Below, piece by piece: positions 1 through 8,552 of a DNA stretch of 64,000 nucleotides. The stretch comes from Microvirga antarctica (GTDB taxonomy: Bacteria; Pseudomonadota; Alphaproteobacteria; Rhizobiales; Beijerinckiaceae). Within the stretch, counting starts at the first letter, position 1. The number at the start of each line of letters is the position of its first letter. The stretch is taken from positions 1 to 64,000 of the forward strand of contig NZ_JAGEMM010000007.1 of assembly GCF_017921815.1 (NCBI RefSeq), given 5' to 3'. Made by a program: the position numbers and the translations under genes. The notes beneath the pieces were generated by a model. That model was given only the letters and a program-made list of their open reading frames with translations, made no database searches and had not been told where the DNA came from.

Positions 1-276
1 CCGAAGGTGGCAGGAGTGAGGGTGGCAGGCCGCCGTTCCGCGCCCGTCCCGATGTCGGCGAGCGCGCCCACCGACCCGCAGGCGACCGTCCGTTCCGTGC
101 CCGCGAAGGCGACAGCGAGCGGCCGCGCGGGCCTCGGCCCGAAGGTGGCAGGAGTGAGGGTGGCAGGCCGCCGTTCCGCGCCCGTCCCGATGTCGGCGAG
201 CGCGCCCACCGACCCGCAGGCGACCGTCCGTTCCGTGCCCGCGAAGGCGACAGCGAGCGGCCGCGTGCGCCTCGGC
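1..276 (+). repeat. 138-bp tandem repeat, two copies plus a diverged third start
   Basis: Bases 1-138 and 139-276 are nearly identical; the only differences I see are near the unit ends (cgcgggcctcgg against cgtgcgcctcgg). A third copy begins at 277 but diverges after a few bases. The unit is 46 codons, so the duplication keeps the reading frame of the protein tail it encodes. More copies may lie upstream of the window. Confidence 0.9.
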
Positions 277-512
277 CCGAAGGCGGGAGGCCAAGCCGTG
301 GCCGGGACGGCGACAAGCCGTTTCGCGCCGGGGGCGACGATCGTCCGCGTCGGGGTCCGCCCCGGAGCGACGGTCCGTCCCGCGGTGCCCCGCGCGGGGC
401 GCCCGGCGGCGGTTTCAAGGGCGGCCCGAAAAGCGGTCCCGGCGGCGGCAGGGGTGGCCCCCGTGGCGGTGCCAGTGGTGGCAAGGGCGCTCCGAAGGGC
501 CGTCGTCCGTGA
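1..512 (+). CDS. C-terminal tail of a pseudouridine synthase-like protein (partial)
   Basis: The gene enters from outside the window, so only its last ~170 codons are seen, read from base 3 to the TGA at 510-512. This frame is rich in Gly, Arg, Pro, Asp and Glu (GGRPPFRARPD, GDRPFRAREGD) and ends in a Gly/Lys/Arg-rich tail. That composition is typical of the disordered extension on RluB-type 23S rRNA pseudouridine synthases of Rhizobiales, which often sit just before rsmD, as here (10-base gap). The catalytic domain is not visible, so the family is inferred from the tail and the neighbour. Another open frame here (7-519) gives an Ala/Val-rich product without such a match and is rejected. A 138-bp tandem duplication lies inside the tail. 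Confidence 0.6.
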   Translation, partial: EGGRSEGGRPPFRARPDVGERAHRPAGDRPFRAREGDSERPRGPRPEGGRSEGGRPPFRARPDVGERAHRPAGDRPFRAREGDSERPRAPRPEGGRPSRGRDGDKPFRAGGDDRPRRGPPRSDGPSRGAPRGAPGGGFKGGPKSGPGGGRGGPRGGASGGKGAPKGRRP

Positions 513-522
513 GAACTGACGC

Positions 523-1077
523 ATGAGAATCGTGGGCGGGCGCTTGCGCGGCCGCTCGCTGGCCGGGCCGAAATCGGACGCGATCCGTCCGACCTCGGAT
601 CGGCTGCGCGAGTCGCTCTTCAACGTGCTGCAGCACGGTTATGACGATGCCATCGCGGGCGTGCGCGCTCTCGATCTCTTTGCCGGAACCGGCGCCATGG
701 GGCTCGAGGCGCTCTCCCGCGGCGCGGCCTTCGCGCTCTTCGTCGACGAGGGGGCCGAGGCCCGCAGCCTGATCCGCGAAAATGTCGAGGCTCTCGGCGT
801 CGGTGGCGAGACCCGCCTGTTCCGCCGGGACGCCACCCGCCTGGGCGCGGCCGCGCCCGTTGCCCCGTTCCAGCTCGTCTTCTGCGATCCGCCCTATGGT
901 CGCGACCTCGCTCCGAAAGCGCTCGTCTCCTGCGCCGACGGCGGCTGGCTGTCGCCCGGCGCGCTCGTGGTGGTGGAAGAGGCGCAAAGCGCTCCCCTCA
1001 CGCTGCCGGCGGGCTTTGTCCAGCTCGAACGGCGCGATTACGGGGACACGCAGGTGGTGTTCGGGCGGTTCGGATAG
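523..1077 (+). CDS. rsmD: 16S rRNA (guanine(966)-N(2))-methyltransferase
   Basis: RsmD methylates N2 of G966 in 16S rRNA during 30S subunit assembly, using S-adenosylmethionine. The 184-residue protein has the family's length. It shows the N-terminal RPTSDRLRESLFNVL segment, the SAM-binding motif LDLFAGTGAMGLEALSRGA near residues 50-68, and the catalytic FCDPPY motif near residue 125. It starts 10 bases after the preceding rRNA-modification-type gene, suggesting co-transcription of two ribosome-modifying enzymes. It converges on mutL, with about 60 bases between the stop codons and no strong terminator visible. Confidence 0.96.
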   Translation: MRIVGGRLRGRSLAGPKSDAIRPTSDRLRESLFNVLQHGYDDAIAGVRALDLFAGTGAMGLEALSRGAAFALFVDEGAEARSLIRENVEALGVGGETRLFRRDATRLGAAAPVAPFQLVFCDPPYGRDLAPKALVSCADGGWLSPGALVVVEEAQSAPLTLPAGFVQLERRDYGDTQVVFGRFG

Positions 1078-1137
1078 GCGCGTCTCAAACGCTTGTTCGT
1101 CCGAAAACCGCGTGGAACCAATGGCTTGAGGGCGAAC

Positions 1138-2979
1138 CTACCGCCGTCCGAACAGGCGTTCGATATCGGCGAGCTTGAGCTCCACATAGGTGGGGCGGCC
1201 GTGATTGCACTGGCCGGAGAGCGGGGTCACTTCCATCTCGCGCAGGAGCGCGTTCATCTCGTCGGGCTTCAACTGCCGCCCGGCCCGCACCGAGCCGTGG
1301 CAGGACATGCGGGACAACACCGCGTCGAGGCGGGTCTCGACCGGGCTCTGGCCGCCCTCCCCCCATTCGGCGAGCGCATCCGCCACATCCTGCACCAACG
1401 CCTTGATCCGCCCGCCGGCGAGTGCCGCCGGCACCTCGCGCACGAGGATGGCGCCGGGCCCGAAGGGCTCGATGACGAGACCCAGAGCCGCCAGAGTCTC
1501 GGACTCCGCACAGACCCTGTCCGCATCCACCGGATCGAGATCGACCACGTCCGGGATCAACAGCAGCTGGCGGGCGATTCCGGCGCTCGCACGCTCGCGT
1601 TTGAGCCGCTCGTAGACGAGGCGCTCGTGAGCCGCGTGCTGATCGACGATGACGATTCCGTCCTGCGTCTGGGCCAGAATGTAGGTGCCGTGGACCTGCG
1701 CCCGCGCTGCCCCAAGCGGAGACGATTCCATGCCGTGGCTCGGAACGATCCGGCTATCCGCCGAAGGCCCTGAAAAATCCGAAAAGCCGCGCTGCGGTTC
1801 GGACAGGCCCTGCCCGTAATCCGGAGCGAGCGGGGCCTGCAAGCCGCCAAAGCCAGCGCTGGAGCGGATCGCGCCGCCGCGATGATGGGAGGCGGCCAGA
1901 TTGAGCGGGTGATGACCCGGGATACCGCCATGGGGACGCAGGCTGTCCAGCGTGCGCATGCCCCCGGTCGTCGCGGACCGAAAGCCCGAGCGGGTGATCG
2001 CCTCGCGCAAGGCGCCGACGACGAAACCGCGAATGAAGGCCGGGTCGCGGAAGCGCACCTCGGTCTTGGCCGGATGGACGTTGACGTCCACGTCGCGCGG
2101 ATTGAGGTCGATCATCAGCGCCAGCAGGGGATGACGATCGGACGTCATCACGTCCGCATAGGCCCCGCGTACCGCGCCGAGGAGCAGCTTGTCGCGCACC
2201 GGGCGGCCGTTGACAACAAAATGGATGTGGGTCGAGGTGCCGCGATGGTAGGTCGGCAAGCCGGCAAAGCCGCTGACCCGCACGCCCTCGCGCGCGATCC
2301 CGATCTCCATGGCGTTGTCGGCGAAATCCGGCCCAAGCACCCGCGACAGCCGGCGCAGGAAGCCGTGCTCGCTGGGTTCCTCCGGTGCGTAGGTGAACGG
2401 CGTCAGATGCTCGCCCGCCAGCGTGAAGCGAATGGTCGGATGGGCGATGGCGAGCCGCTTGACGATCTCGGCCACCGCCTGCGCCTCCGAGCGGTCGCTC
2501 TTCAGGAATTTCAGGCGCGCAGGCGTCGCGGCAAACAGATCCGTGACCTCGATCCGGGTTCCCACGGGGGCGGAAACCGGCCGCACCGGGCCCTTCAGGC
2601 CAGCCTCGACCACGAGATTCGCCGCCATATCGGCCGCGGGCGTGCGGGTGGTGATGGACAGGCGCGCGACGGCCCCGATGGACGGCAGGGCCTCGCCCCG
2701 AAAACCGAGAGTGCTGATGGCAAACAGGTCGCCGTCCGGAATTTTCGAGGTGGCGTGTCGCTCCACGGCGAGCGCCAGATCGTCCGGGCTCATGCCATGC
2801 CCGTCATCGACGATCCGGATGAGCTTGCGGCCGCCCGCCTCGATGGCGACCTCGATGGAGCGGGCGCCCGCATCGACCGCGTTCTCGACCAGTTCCTTCA
2901 CGGCCGAGGCCGGACGTTCGACCACTTCGCCGGCGGCGATGCGGTCGACCAGGATGGGATCGAGACGGCGGACGATCAT
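1138..2979 (-). CDS. mutL: DNA mismatch repair endonuclease MutL
   Basis: MutL couples mismatch recognition by MutS to strand incision and removal. The 613-residue protein starts at the ATG at 2979 (MIVRRLDPILVDRIAAGEVV); a longer frame adds 21 residues without family support. The GHKL ATPase domain shows ENAVDAG, DDGHGM and GFRGEALPSIGAVA. The C-terminal domain carries the metal-binding endonuclease motif DQHAAHERLVYE (pattern DQHA-x2-E-x4-E) and a CNHGRP motif in place of the usual CPHGRP. It is therefore the nicking type found in bacteria lacking MutH. A Pro/Gly/Ser-rich linker of about 100 residues joins the two domains. It lies ~97 bases downstream of pgi on the same strand. Confidence 0.96.
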   Translation of the reverse strand: MIVRRLDPILVDRIAAGEVVERPASAVKELVENAVDAGARSIEVAIEAGGRKLIRIVDDGHGMSPDDLALAVERHATSKIPDGDLFAISTLGFRGEALPSIGAVARLSITTRTPAADMAANLVVEAGLKGPVRPVSAPVGTRIEVTDLFAATPARLKFLKSDRSEAQAVAEIVKRLAIAHPTIRFTLAGEHLTPFTYAPEEPSEHGFLRRLSRVLGPDFADNAMEIGIAREGVRVSGFAGLPTYHRGTSTHIHFVVNGRPVRDKLLLGAVRGAYADVMTSDRHPLLALMIDLNPRDVDVNVHPAKTEVRFRDPAFIRGFVVGALREAITRSGFRSATTGGMRTLDSLRPHGGIPGHHPLNLAASHHRGGAIRSSAGFGGLQAPLAPDYGQGLSEPQRGFSDFSGPSADSRIVPSHGMESSPLGAARAQVHGTYILAQTQDGIVIVDQHAAHERLVYERLKRERASAGIARQLLLIPDVVDLDPVDADRVCAESETLAALGLVIEPFGPGAILVREVPAALAGGRIKALVQDVADALAEWGEGGQSPVETRLDAVLSRMSCHGSVRAGRQLKPDEMNALLREMEVTPLSGQCNHGRPTYVELKLADIERLFGRR

Positions 2980-3075
2980 GACGGTTGGGGCTCGGACGAT
3001 TCGGAGGGAAACAATAGGCCCATTGCGGGCCGCATTCCACAAACGGCCCCGTAAGAGCAGGGGACGACGGGTCCC

Positions 3076-4395
3076 CTACTTGCCCTCGGCCAGATATTGC
3101 TTGGCGAGGATCTTGCCTTCCTCCACCGCCGGCTGGTCGAACGGATCGACGCCCAGCGCATAGCCGGTCAGGATCGTCTCCAGCATGAAATGCATCAGCA
3201 ATTCGCCAAGCGAGCGTTCGTCGAGCGTGTCGAGGTGCATGGTGCGGGTCGGACGGCCGTTGCGGGCGAGCGTATCGGCCGTAGCGCGTCCCTGGGCCGC
3301 CACGAGATCGCCCATGTGCTTGCCGGCAAAGCCCGCCTCGCCCGCGCGCTTGGACAGTTTCTCGTCCATCACCGGCCCGAGACCCGCAACGCCTGTCGTC
3401 ATGACGGTGAACAGCTTGTCGTTGGGGCCGCCGAGATAAAGCTGCATCTGGCTATGCTGGTCCACCGGCCCGATGGCAGCGACGGGCTGCGAGCCCTTGC
3501 CGTCCTTGCCCACGCTTTCGGCCCAGAGCTGCACCCACCAGCGGGTGAAGCGCTCCAGCCGGTCGGCATAGGCCATGGTGACGGTGATGGCGCGGCCTTC
3601 CAGCGCCACCGCGATGTTGAGCGCCGCCCCCAGAGCCGCGGGAACATCCCGCGCGGCCTTGCCGTCGCGGACCGGCCCGTAGGCATCCGCCGCACCCTGC
3701 CGGATGGCCTTGACGTCGAGGCCCATGACGGCCGCCGGCAGCAGGCCCACATTGGTCAGCACCGAGAAGCGGCCGCCGACGCCGGGATTGTGGTCGAGAA
3801 ACCGCACGCCCTCCGGCTCGAGCAGATCGCGCAGGCCGTTCTTGCGGCCCTCCACGCGGGGCTCGGACAGACCCAGAAGGGTGTCGGCCGGCCGCGCCCG
3901 CAGACCCGCCTTTTCGAGCGCGCCGAGGACCGCGATGGTCTGCATCAGCGTCTCGCCGGTGCCGCCGGATTTCGAGATGGCGACGAAGCGCGTGGAGGAC
4001 AGCGGCAAGCGGTGCAGGATGTGGTCGAAGGTGATCGGATCCAGATTGTCGAGGAAATGCACGCGCGGACTGTCGATGAAACGACCGGCGCCGGGCACCG
4101 CGTAATCCTTGAGCTGCGCCAGCGCCTGTCCGCCGAGGCTCGACCCGCCGGTGCCGAGAAACACCACGTCCGTCGCGTCCCGCCGCAGGAACGCAGCCGC
4201 ATCCGCGATGGCTGTAAGATCGGCGGTCTCGTAGGGCAGTTTGAGGAGCGGCAGGCGACCCGAGGTGTCATCCTCCAAAAGCCGCTTCAGCGCTGTCTCG
4301 ACGGCGGACAGCGCCGCATCGAGCGCCATCGTCGGAAGGCCGCTCGCGCCGATGGACGAGGCAAGGGCAAGATCGATGGATTGCTTCAGGGCCAT
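3076..4395 (-). CDS. pgi: Glucose-6-phosphate isomerase
   Basis: Pgi interconverts glucose 6-phosphate and fructose 6-phosphate in the cytoplasm, linking glycolysis, gluconeogenesis and the pentose phosphate and Entner-Doudoroff routes. The 439-residue protein is the short bacterial form (E. coli Pgi is about 550). Visible signatures are FLGTGGSSLGGQAL and SKSGGTGETLMQ, which bind the sugar phosphate, the family signature GVGGRFSVLTNVGLLP, and the C-terminal GVDPFDQPAVEEGK. It lies upstream of mutL on the same strand and about 100 bases downstream of the M16 pair, with no obvious functional tie to either. Confidence 0.96.
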   Translation of the reverse strand: MALKQSIDLALASSIGASGLPTMALDAALSAVETALKRLLEDDTSGRLPLLKLPYETADLTAIADAAAFLRRDATDVVFLGTGGSSLGGQALAQLKDYAVPGAGRFIDSPRVHFLDNLDPITFDHILHRLPLSSTRFVAISKSGGTGETLMQTIAVLGALEKAGLRARPADTLLGLSEPRVEGRKNGLRDLLEPEGVRFLDHNPGVGGRFSVLTNVGLLPAAVMGLDVKAIRQGAADAYGPVRDGKAARDVPAALGAALNIAVALEGRAITVTMAYADRLERFTRWWVQLWAESVGKDGKGSQPVAAIGPVDQHSQMQLYLGGPNDKLFTVMTTGVAGLGPVMDEKLSKRAGEAGFAGKHMGDLVAAQGRATADTLARNGRPTRTMHLDTLDERSLGELLMHFMLETILTGYALGVDPFDQPAVEEGKILAKQYLAEGK

Positions 4396-4493
4396 GCGGG
4401 AACGCTCCGAGTCGTCACAAGAGGGAGCCGAACACTAGGGCAGACGCGCCGTGGCGGGAAGAGCGCCGCCCGCCCGTCCGAACGCGACAGGCC

Positions 4494-5771
4494 TCAGAGG
4501 CCGGTGGGACGCCCGGCGATCACCGTCAGCATCGGGCCTGTGCCGAAGATCCGGTCGCTGGCGCTGCGGATATCGGCCTGCGTAACCGACGCCACCAGTT
4601 CGTTGCGGCGGGCGATGTAATCGATGCCGAGGCCCTCGAAGGCGATCTGCACCAGTGTATGGGCGATCTTGGTCGAGGTATCGAAGCCGAGCGCGTAGGA
4701 CCCGACGAGATAATCCTTCGCCTTGCGCAGTTCGTCATCGGTCGGCCCATCGGTGTGGAGCCGTGCGATCTCCGATCCGATCACATCGAGGCACTCGGTC
4801 ACGCGCTCGTTCTTGGTGGCGGTGTAGCCCCACGTCATCGACGCGGAGCGATAGCTCACCAGCGACGTGCCGACGCTGTAGGCGAGGCCGCGCTTTTCGC
4901 GCACCTCCTGGAACAGCCGCGATGTGAACGCGCCGCCCCCCAGAATATGATTGAGCACATAGGCCGGGATGAACCCGGGATCGCGCCAGGTGATGCCCTG
5001 CGTCCCGAACCGGATCACCGATTGCGGCACGTCGAGATCGGCCACGATGCGCTGACCCGTGGCGATCAGCCCGACGGTCTCAATCGGCGTCAGCGGCTCG
5101 GCCTCGTGCAGGCCGCCAAAGACCTTGTCGACGAGGGCCGACAGGCGCTCCGCATTGATGGCGCCGACAACCGCGATCTTGACGCGACCACGGGCGATGA
5201 GGCGGCGATGCATGTCCACGAGGTCATCGCGCGTGATCATCGACACGCTCTCGACCGTGCCGGATGTGGGGCGCGAATAGGGATGGTCCGGGAAACCCGC
5301 TTCAAAGAAATGACGGGTCGCCATGACGCCGGGATCGTTCTGCTGGTAGCGCAGGCCCGCAATCGTCTGCGCGCGCACGCGCTCGATGGAATCGGCATCG
5401 AAACGCGGCTCGGCAAGGGCCAGCCGCAAAAGATCGAATGCTTCATCGGCATGCTTGAGCAGGGTTTTCAGCGAGCCGCCGATGGCGTCGTTGCCGGCGT
5501 TGAACGACAGCTCGATGGCGCGTCCCGCAAGACGCTCCTGAAAGGCGTCCGAATTGTAGTCGCCCGCGCCCTCGTCGAGCAGGCGGCTCAACATCTGGGC
5601 CACGCCGGGCTTGTCGACCGGGTCCTGGGCCGAGCCGCCTTCGAACGTGAAGGCGACGGCGATGAGCGGCACCACATCCGATTCCACATGCCACGCCTCG
5701 ACGCCACCCGGAGACGTCAGGGTCTTCACCACGGTCGGGGAGGCAGAGCGCGTTGCAACGGAGGATGTCAT
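4494..5771 (-). CDS. M16 family peptidase, non-catalytic (R/Y) partner
   Basis: This 425-residue protein starts at the ATG at 5771 (MTSSVATRSA), behind a GAGTGAGAG stretch. It has the M16B fold but lacks the zinc motif: where the partner has HFLEH it reads MLSRLLDEGAG. It keeps the C-terminal EKRGLAYSVGTSLVSY segment that supplies the Arg/Tyr substrate-binding pair. In known bacterial M16B heterodimers one subunit gives HxxEH and the other gives R/Y, so it probably works with the product of the upstream gene. No signal peptide is evident. The likely role is breakdown of peptides, for example cleaved leader peptides; the substrate is not shown. Confidence 0.88.
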   Translation of the reverse strand: MTSSVATRSASPTVVKTLTSPGGVEAWHVESDVVPLIAVAFTFEGGSAQDPVDKPGVAQMLSRLLDEGAGDYNSDAFQERLAGRAIELSFNAGNDAIGGSLKTLLKHADEAFDLLRLALAEPRFDADSIERVRAQTIAGLRYQQNDPGVMATRHFFEAGFPDHPYSRPTSGTVESVSMITRDDLVDMHRRLIARGRVKIAVVGAINAERLSALVDKVFGGLHEAEPLTPIETVGLIATGQRIVADLDVPQSVIRFGTQGITWRDPGFIPAYVLNHILGGGAFTSRLFQEVREKRGLAYSVGTSLVSYRSASMTWGYTATKNERVTECLDVIGSEIARLHTDGPTDDELRKAKDYLVGSYALGFDTSTKIAHTLVQIAFEGLGIDYIARRNELVASVTQADIRSASDRIFGTGPMLTVIAGRPTGL

Positions 5772-5797
5772 GAAACTCTCACTCAAAGAACCGGCGA

Positions 5798-7129
5798 TCA
5801 GCCAGCAGGCTTTTTCAGGTATCCGGTCACAGACCGGCGCGGGATGAGAAAGCGTTCGGCAACGGACGCGAGATCGTCCTTCAGCACGGCCTCGATCTCC
5901 GACGGCCAACGCTGGACGTCCTCGATGCTCTCGCCGATGGCGAGCGCCGAGCCGTAAATGCGCGCCAGCGACGACTGGCTGTCGGTCGAATAGATCGTCT
6001 CGGCCACCAGGCGGATCTTGGCGCGCTCGATTGCCTCGCCATCGAGCGCAAGAGCAGGCGCGGCGCGCAACGCCGCATCGACGGCAGCTTCCAGCGTCTC
6101 CAGCGATACGCCTTCAGCCGGCACCGCATAGACGCTGAAGCGCGTCTCTTCCATGGCCGATGACATGTACCAGGCGCCGGCATTGACGGCGACGCCCTGC
6201 TCGAGAACGAGCGCGCGATACAGATAGGAGGTCGGCCCGCCGCCAATGACTTCGGCCAGCAATTCGAGCGCGTAGCAATCGCGATCCGTCGCCGAGCAGC
6301 AGGACGGAACGAGATAGAGCCGCTGCAGGGTCGGCTGTTCCACCTTCGGATCGGTGACCGTGATATGGCGCGCAGCGGTGGGTTCGGGCTCGCGCGGACG
6401 GAAGCGGATCGGCCGTTCGCCGCGCGAGGGCACGCGGCCGTAGGTCTCCTCGCTCAGCAGGCGCACTTCGTCGGGCGTCACATCGCCCGCCACCACCAGG
6501 ATGGCGTTCTCGGGCGTGTAGAAACGGTTGTAGTAATCGAGCGCGTGCGCCCGGTTGAGGCCTTCGATCTCGTGCATCCAGCCGATGATCGGAATGCCAT
6601 AGGGGTGATGCACGAACAGGGAGGCGGCCATCGCCTCCGACAATTGCGCCGACGGATCGGTTTCGACGCGCATCCGGCGCTCTTCGAGCACGACGTCGCG
6701 CTCGGGCGCGATGACGCTTTCGTCGAGAAGCAGGTTGGTCATGCGGTCGGATTCGAACTCCATCATGGTCTTGAGGTGTTCGCGGGTGACGCGCTGGAAA
6801 TAGGCCGTGTAGTCGAACGACGTGAAGGCGTTCTCCTGGCCGCCGAGGCCCGACACGACCTTGGAGAATTCGCCCGCCGGATGTTTGGCCGTTCCCTTGA
6901 ACATCAGGTGCTCGAGAAAATGCGCGATGCCGGATTGGCCGAGCGGATCATCCGCCGAACCATTGCGATACCAGATCATGTGCGTGACGACGGGCACGCG
7001 GTGATCGGGGATCACGACAACGTCGAGACCGTTTTCCAGCGTGAAGGACGACACCTCGGGACCGCCACCCTCAATGCGCCCGAAAGGCGGAGCATCTGTG
7101 CGTCGAATGGGCCGGGGGACAGTATCCAT
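5798..7129 (-). CDS. M16 family zinc peptidase, catalytic subunit
   Basis: This 443-residue pitrilysin-like metallopeptidase has the inverted zinc motif HFLEH at residues 70-74 and a downstream LEERRM segment that should give the third zinc ligand. The region GLGGQENAFTSFDYTAYF is typical of mitochondrial-processing-peptidase-like bacterial enzymes. The C-terminal half ends ...SVTGYLKKPAG and lacks the RGLAY segment, which the next gene supplies. The two genes are 26 bases apart on one strand, so co-transcription and heterodimer formation are likely. A strong hairpin lies ~150 bases upstream and may insulate it from the preceding gene. Confidence 0.93.
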   Translation of the reverse strand: MDTVPRPIRRTDAPPFGRIEGGGPEVSSFTLENGLDVVVIPDHRVPVVTHMIWYRNGSADDPLGQSGIAHFLEHLMFKGTAKHPAGEFSKVVSGLGGQENAFTSFDYTAYFQRVTREHLKTMMEFESDRMTNLLLDESVIAPERDVVLEERRMRVETDPSAQLSEAMAASLFVHHPYGIPIIGWMHEIEGLNRAHALDYYNRFYTPENAILVVAGDVTPDEVRLLSEETYGRVPSRGERPIRFRPREPEPTAARHITVTDPKVEQPTLQRLYLVPSCCSATDRDCYALELLAEVIGGGPTSYLYRALVLEQGVAVNAGAWYMSSAMEETRFSVYAVPAEGVSLETLEAAVDAALRAAPALALDGEAIERAKIRLVAETIYSTDSQSSLARIYGSALAIGESIEDVQRWPSEIEAVLKDDLASVAERFLIPRRSVTGYLKKPAG

Positions 7130-7274
7130 GACGGTTCAACCTTAACGGAATCGGATCGGCTGACGATTTTCTCCTATGGGAGATACTGCAATCCGACGAT
7201 CAAGCAAGCGAAGCAGGGCACCTTTGGGGTGCAGAGGCTATAATTCGCAACGGCGACAGCAAGTCAGAAACGGC

Positions 7275-7305
7275 TTCGGGCGAAGCGGAGAACCGTTCGC
7301 CCGAA
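7275..7305 (-). terminator. Candidate terminator hairpin after the secreted-protein gene
   Basis: Arms TTCGGGCGAA (7275-7284) and TTCGCCCGAA (7296-7305) pair perfectly, and an inner CGG/CCG stem closes an AGAA loop. It lies 25 bases past the stop of the minus-strand gene ending at 7330 and before the M16 genes. There is no U tract, so termination would be weak or factor-dependent. Confidence 0.45.
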
Positions 7306-7329
7306 GGAAAAGCATACAAGGGGAAGCGC

Positions 7330-7962
7330 TTAGCGCTTGTTTTGCTGCTGAATGAAGCCAAGAGGGCTGTCCGGATCCACCACCGGGACTTCGTCCACCG
7401 AGGCCTTGAGCGGCGCGCCGCCCTGGGCCTTGAGAAGCGGAGCCGGCGGATCGCTGAGATAGCGGCGCTCGATCCCGTTGCCCGACAACTTGACGTCGTC
7501 GCCGGTCTTGAAGGAGCGGAGCTGGTCGGGGCTCATCTTGCTGTTGTCGGCCTGGCCGCCGACCATGGCGGGCGGCGTCTTCACGTAATTGTCCGGGTTC
7601 CGGCCGGCCCGCATCTCCTCGGGCGACAGAAGGCCGCCGCGATTGGCGCGGTAGACGTCCGAACTGGTGGCCGGAGCCCGCGCATCGGCCGAGGCCTTGC
7701 GGGCCGCGGCGACGTCCGGATCCTTCGGCCAGTTCGCGGTGGATTCGGCGCTGCGCGGAGGCGCAGGCGCCCGCAATTCCATCTTCGGCGGAAGAACGAG
7801 CGGCGGCCGCTCGTTGTAATTGATGGGCGGCTTGTCCTTGGGGATGATGCCGATGCTGCCGAGGAGGCTCTTCATGACCTCCCCTTCCTGGGCCGACGCG
7901 CCAGAGGCCGCGACCATCAGCGCCAACGCGCCGGCACAACCCAAGACCTTCAATCCCCTCAT
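7330..7962 (-). CDS. Secreted or periplasmic protein of unknown function
   Basis: I do not recognise this 210-residue protein. The ATG at 7962 is preferred because a GGAAGGTGG ribosome site sits just upstream; a longer frame adds 32 unlikely residues. Residues 1-24 form a Sec signal peptide (MRGLKVLGCAGALALMVAASG) with probable signal peptidase I cleavage after ASA. The mature part is Pro-, Asp- and Lys-rich with little predicted hydrophobicity (NYNERPPLVLPPKMEL, KDPDVAAARKASADA), so it is probably extended or disordered. It follows lspA by about 90 bases on the same strand and may share its transcript. A Cys is present in the signal peptide, but the context does not look like a lipobox. Confidence 0.75.
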   Translation of the reverse strand: MRGLKVLGCAGALALMVAASGASAQEGEVMKSLLGSIGIIPKDKPPINYNERPPLVLPPKMELRAPAPPRSAESTANWPKDPDVAAARKASADARAPATSSDVYRANRGGLLSPEEMRAGRNPDNYVKTPPAMVGGQADNSKMSPDQLRSFKTGDDVKLSGNGIERRYLSDPPAPLLKAQGGAPLKASVDEVPVVDPDSPLGFIQQQNKR

Positions 7963-8054
7963 GGCACCCACCTTCCGGATATTCCCATTGTGGCCGAAAC
8001 GCCTGATCGCCCAATGGGGCAAACATAAGGCAAAGGCTCGTTTTGGTGCCGGGC

Positions 8055-8552
8055 TCAAGCTAAGCGGCGCCGTTCCAGCACGAAGGAGTCATAGAGCAAA
8101 CCGACCACCCCCGCAACGATGGCCGCATCCGCCACGTTGAACACGTACCAGGACCAGTCCCCGATCCGCAGTTGAATGAAGTCGAAGACGGCCCCGTAGG
8201 CGAACCGGTCGATGACGTTGCCGACCGCACCGCCGACGATGAGGCCGAGGGAGGCCGCCAGCATCTTGCCGGAGGCCCGGCGAATCCACACCGTCAGGGC
8301 GATGGCGGCCACGATCGACACGACGATGAGGATCCAGCGCCCGAGATCCTCGTGCTGCTGAAACATTCCGAACGAGATTCCGCGGTTCCAGACCACGATC
8401 AGGTTGAGAAACGGTCCCAGCACCACGGGTTCCCGTACCGGCAGGTCGTAGACGAACAGGGTATAGAGCTTCGTCGCCTGATCGAGGATCAGGACGAGCG
8501 CCGCGATGCCGAAACCGATCCGGGCAGCCGCCGACGTGGAAGGCCGGCTCAC
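8055..8552 (-). CDS. lspA: Lipoprotein signal peptidase (signal peptidase II)
   Basis: LspA removes signal peptides from diacylglyceryl-prolipoproteins in the inner membrane. The protein has 165 residues and about four membrane segments. The start is the GTG at 8552, which overlaps the ileS stop in a GTGA overlap and implies translational coupling. Family motifs include DQATK near the N-terminus, [33 protein letters not shown] and [10 protein letters not shown]; the Asp residues in NVIDR and NVAD are the catalytic dyad. The ileS-lspA order is widely conserved in bacteria. Confidence 0.96.
   Translation of the reverse strand: MSRPSTSAAARIGFGIAALVLILDQATKLYTLFVYDLPVREPVVLGPFLNLIVVWNRGISFGMFQQHEDLGRWILIVVSIVAAIALTVWIRRASGKMLAASLGLIVGGAVGNVIDRFAYGAVFDFIQLRIGDWSWYVFNVADAAIVAGVVGLLYDSFVLERRRLA

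Noticed and set aside
7..519. Ala/Val/Pro open frame in frame 1 at the left edge
   Set aside because: The frame-3 reading gives the charged Gly/Arg tail typical of the expected upstream enzyme and ends just before rsmD; frame 1 does not.
3097..4620. Long plus-strand open frame (507 codons) opposite pgi
   Set aside because: Its product is His/Arg/Gly-rich with no domain, and it is the shadow of a clear pgi gene. Similar long shadows oppose ileS (9635-11206), the ABC exporter (23743-25782), the Pat gene (46151-48130) and glcD (39287-40627). These are expected in high-G+C DNA.
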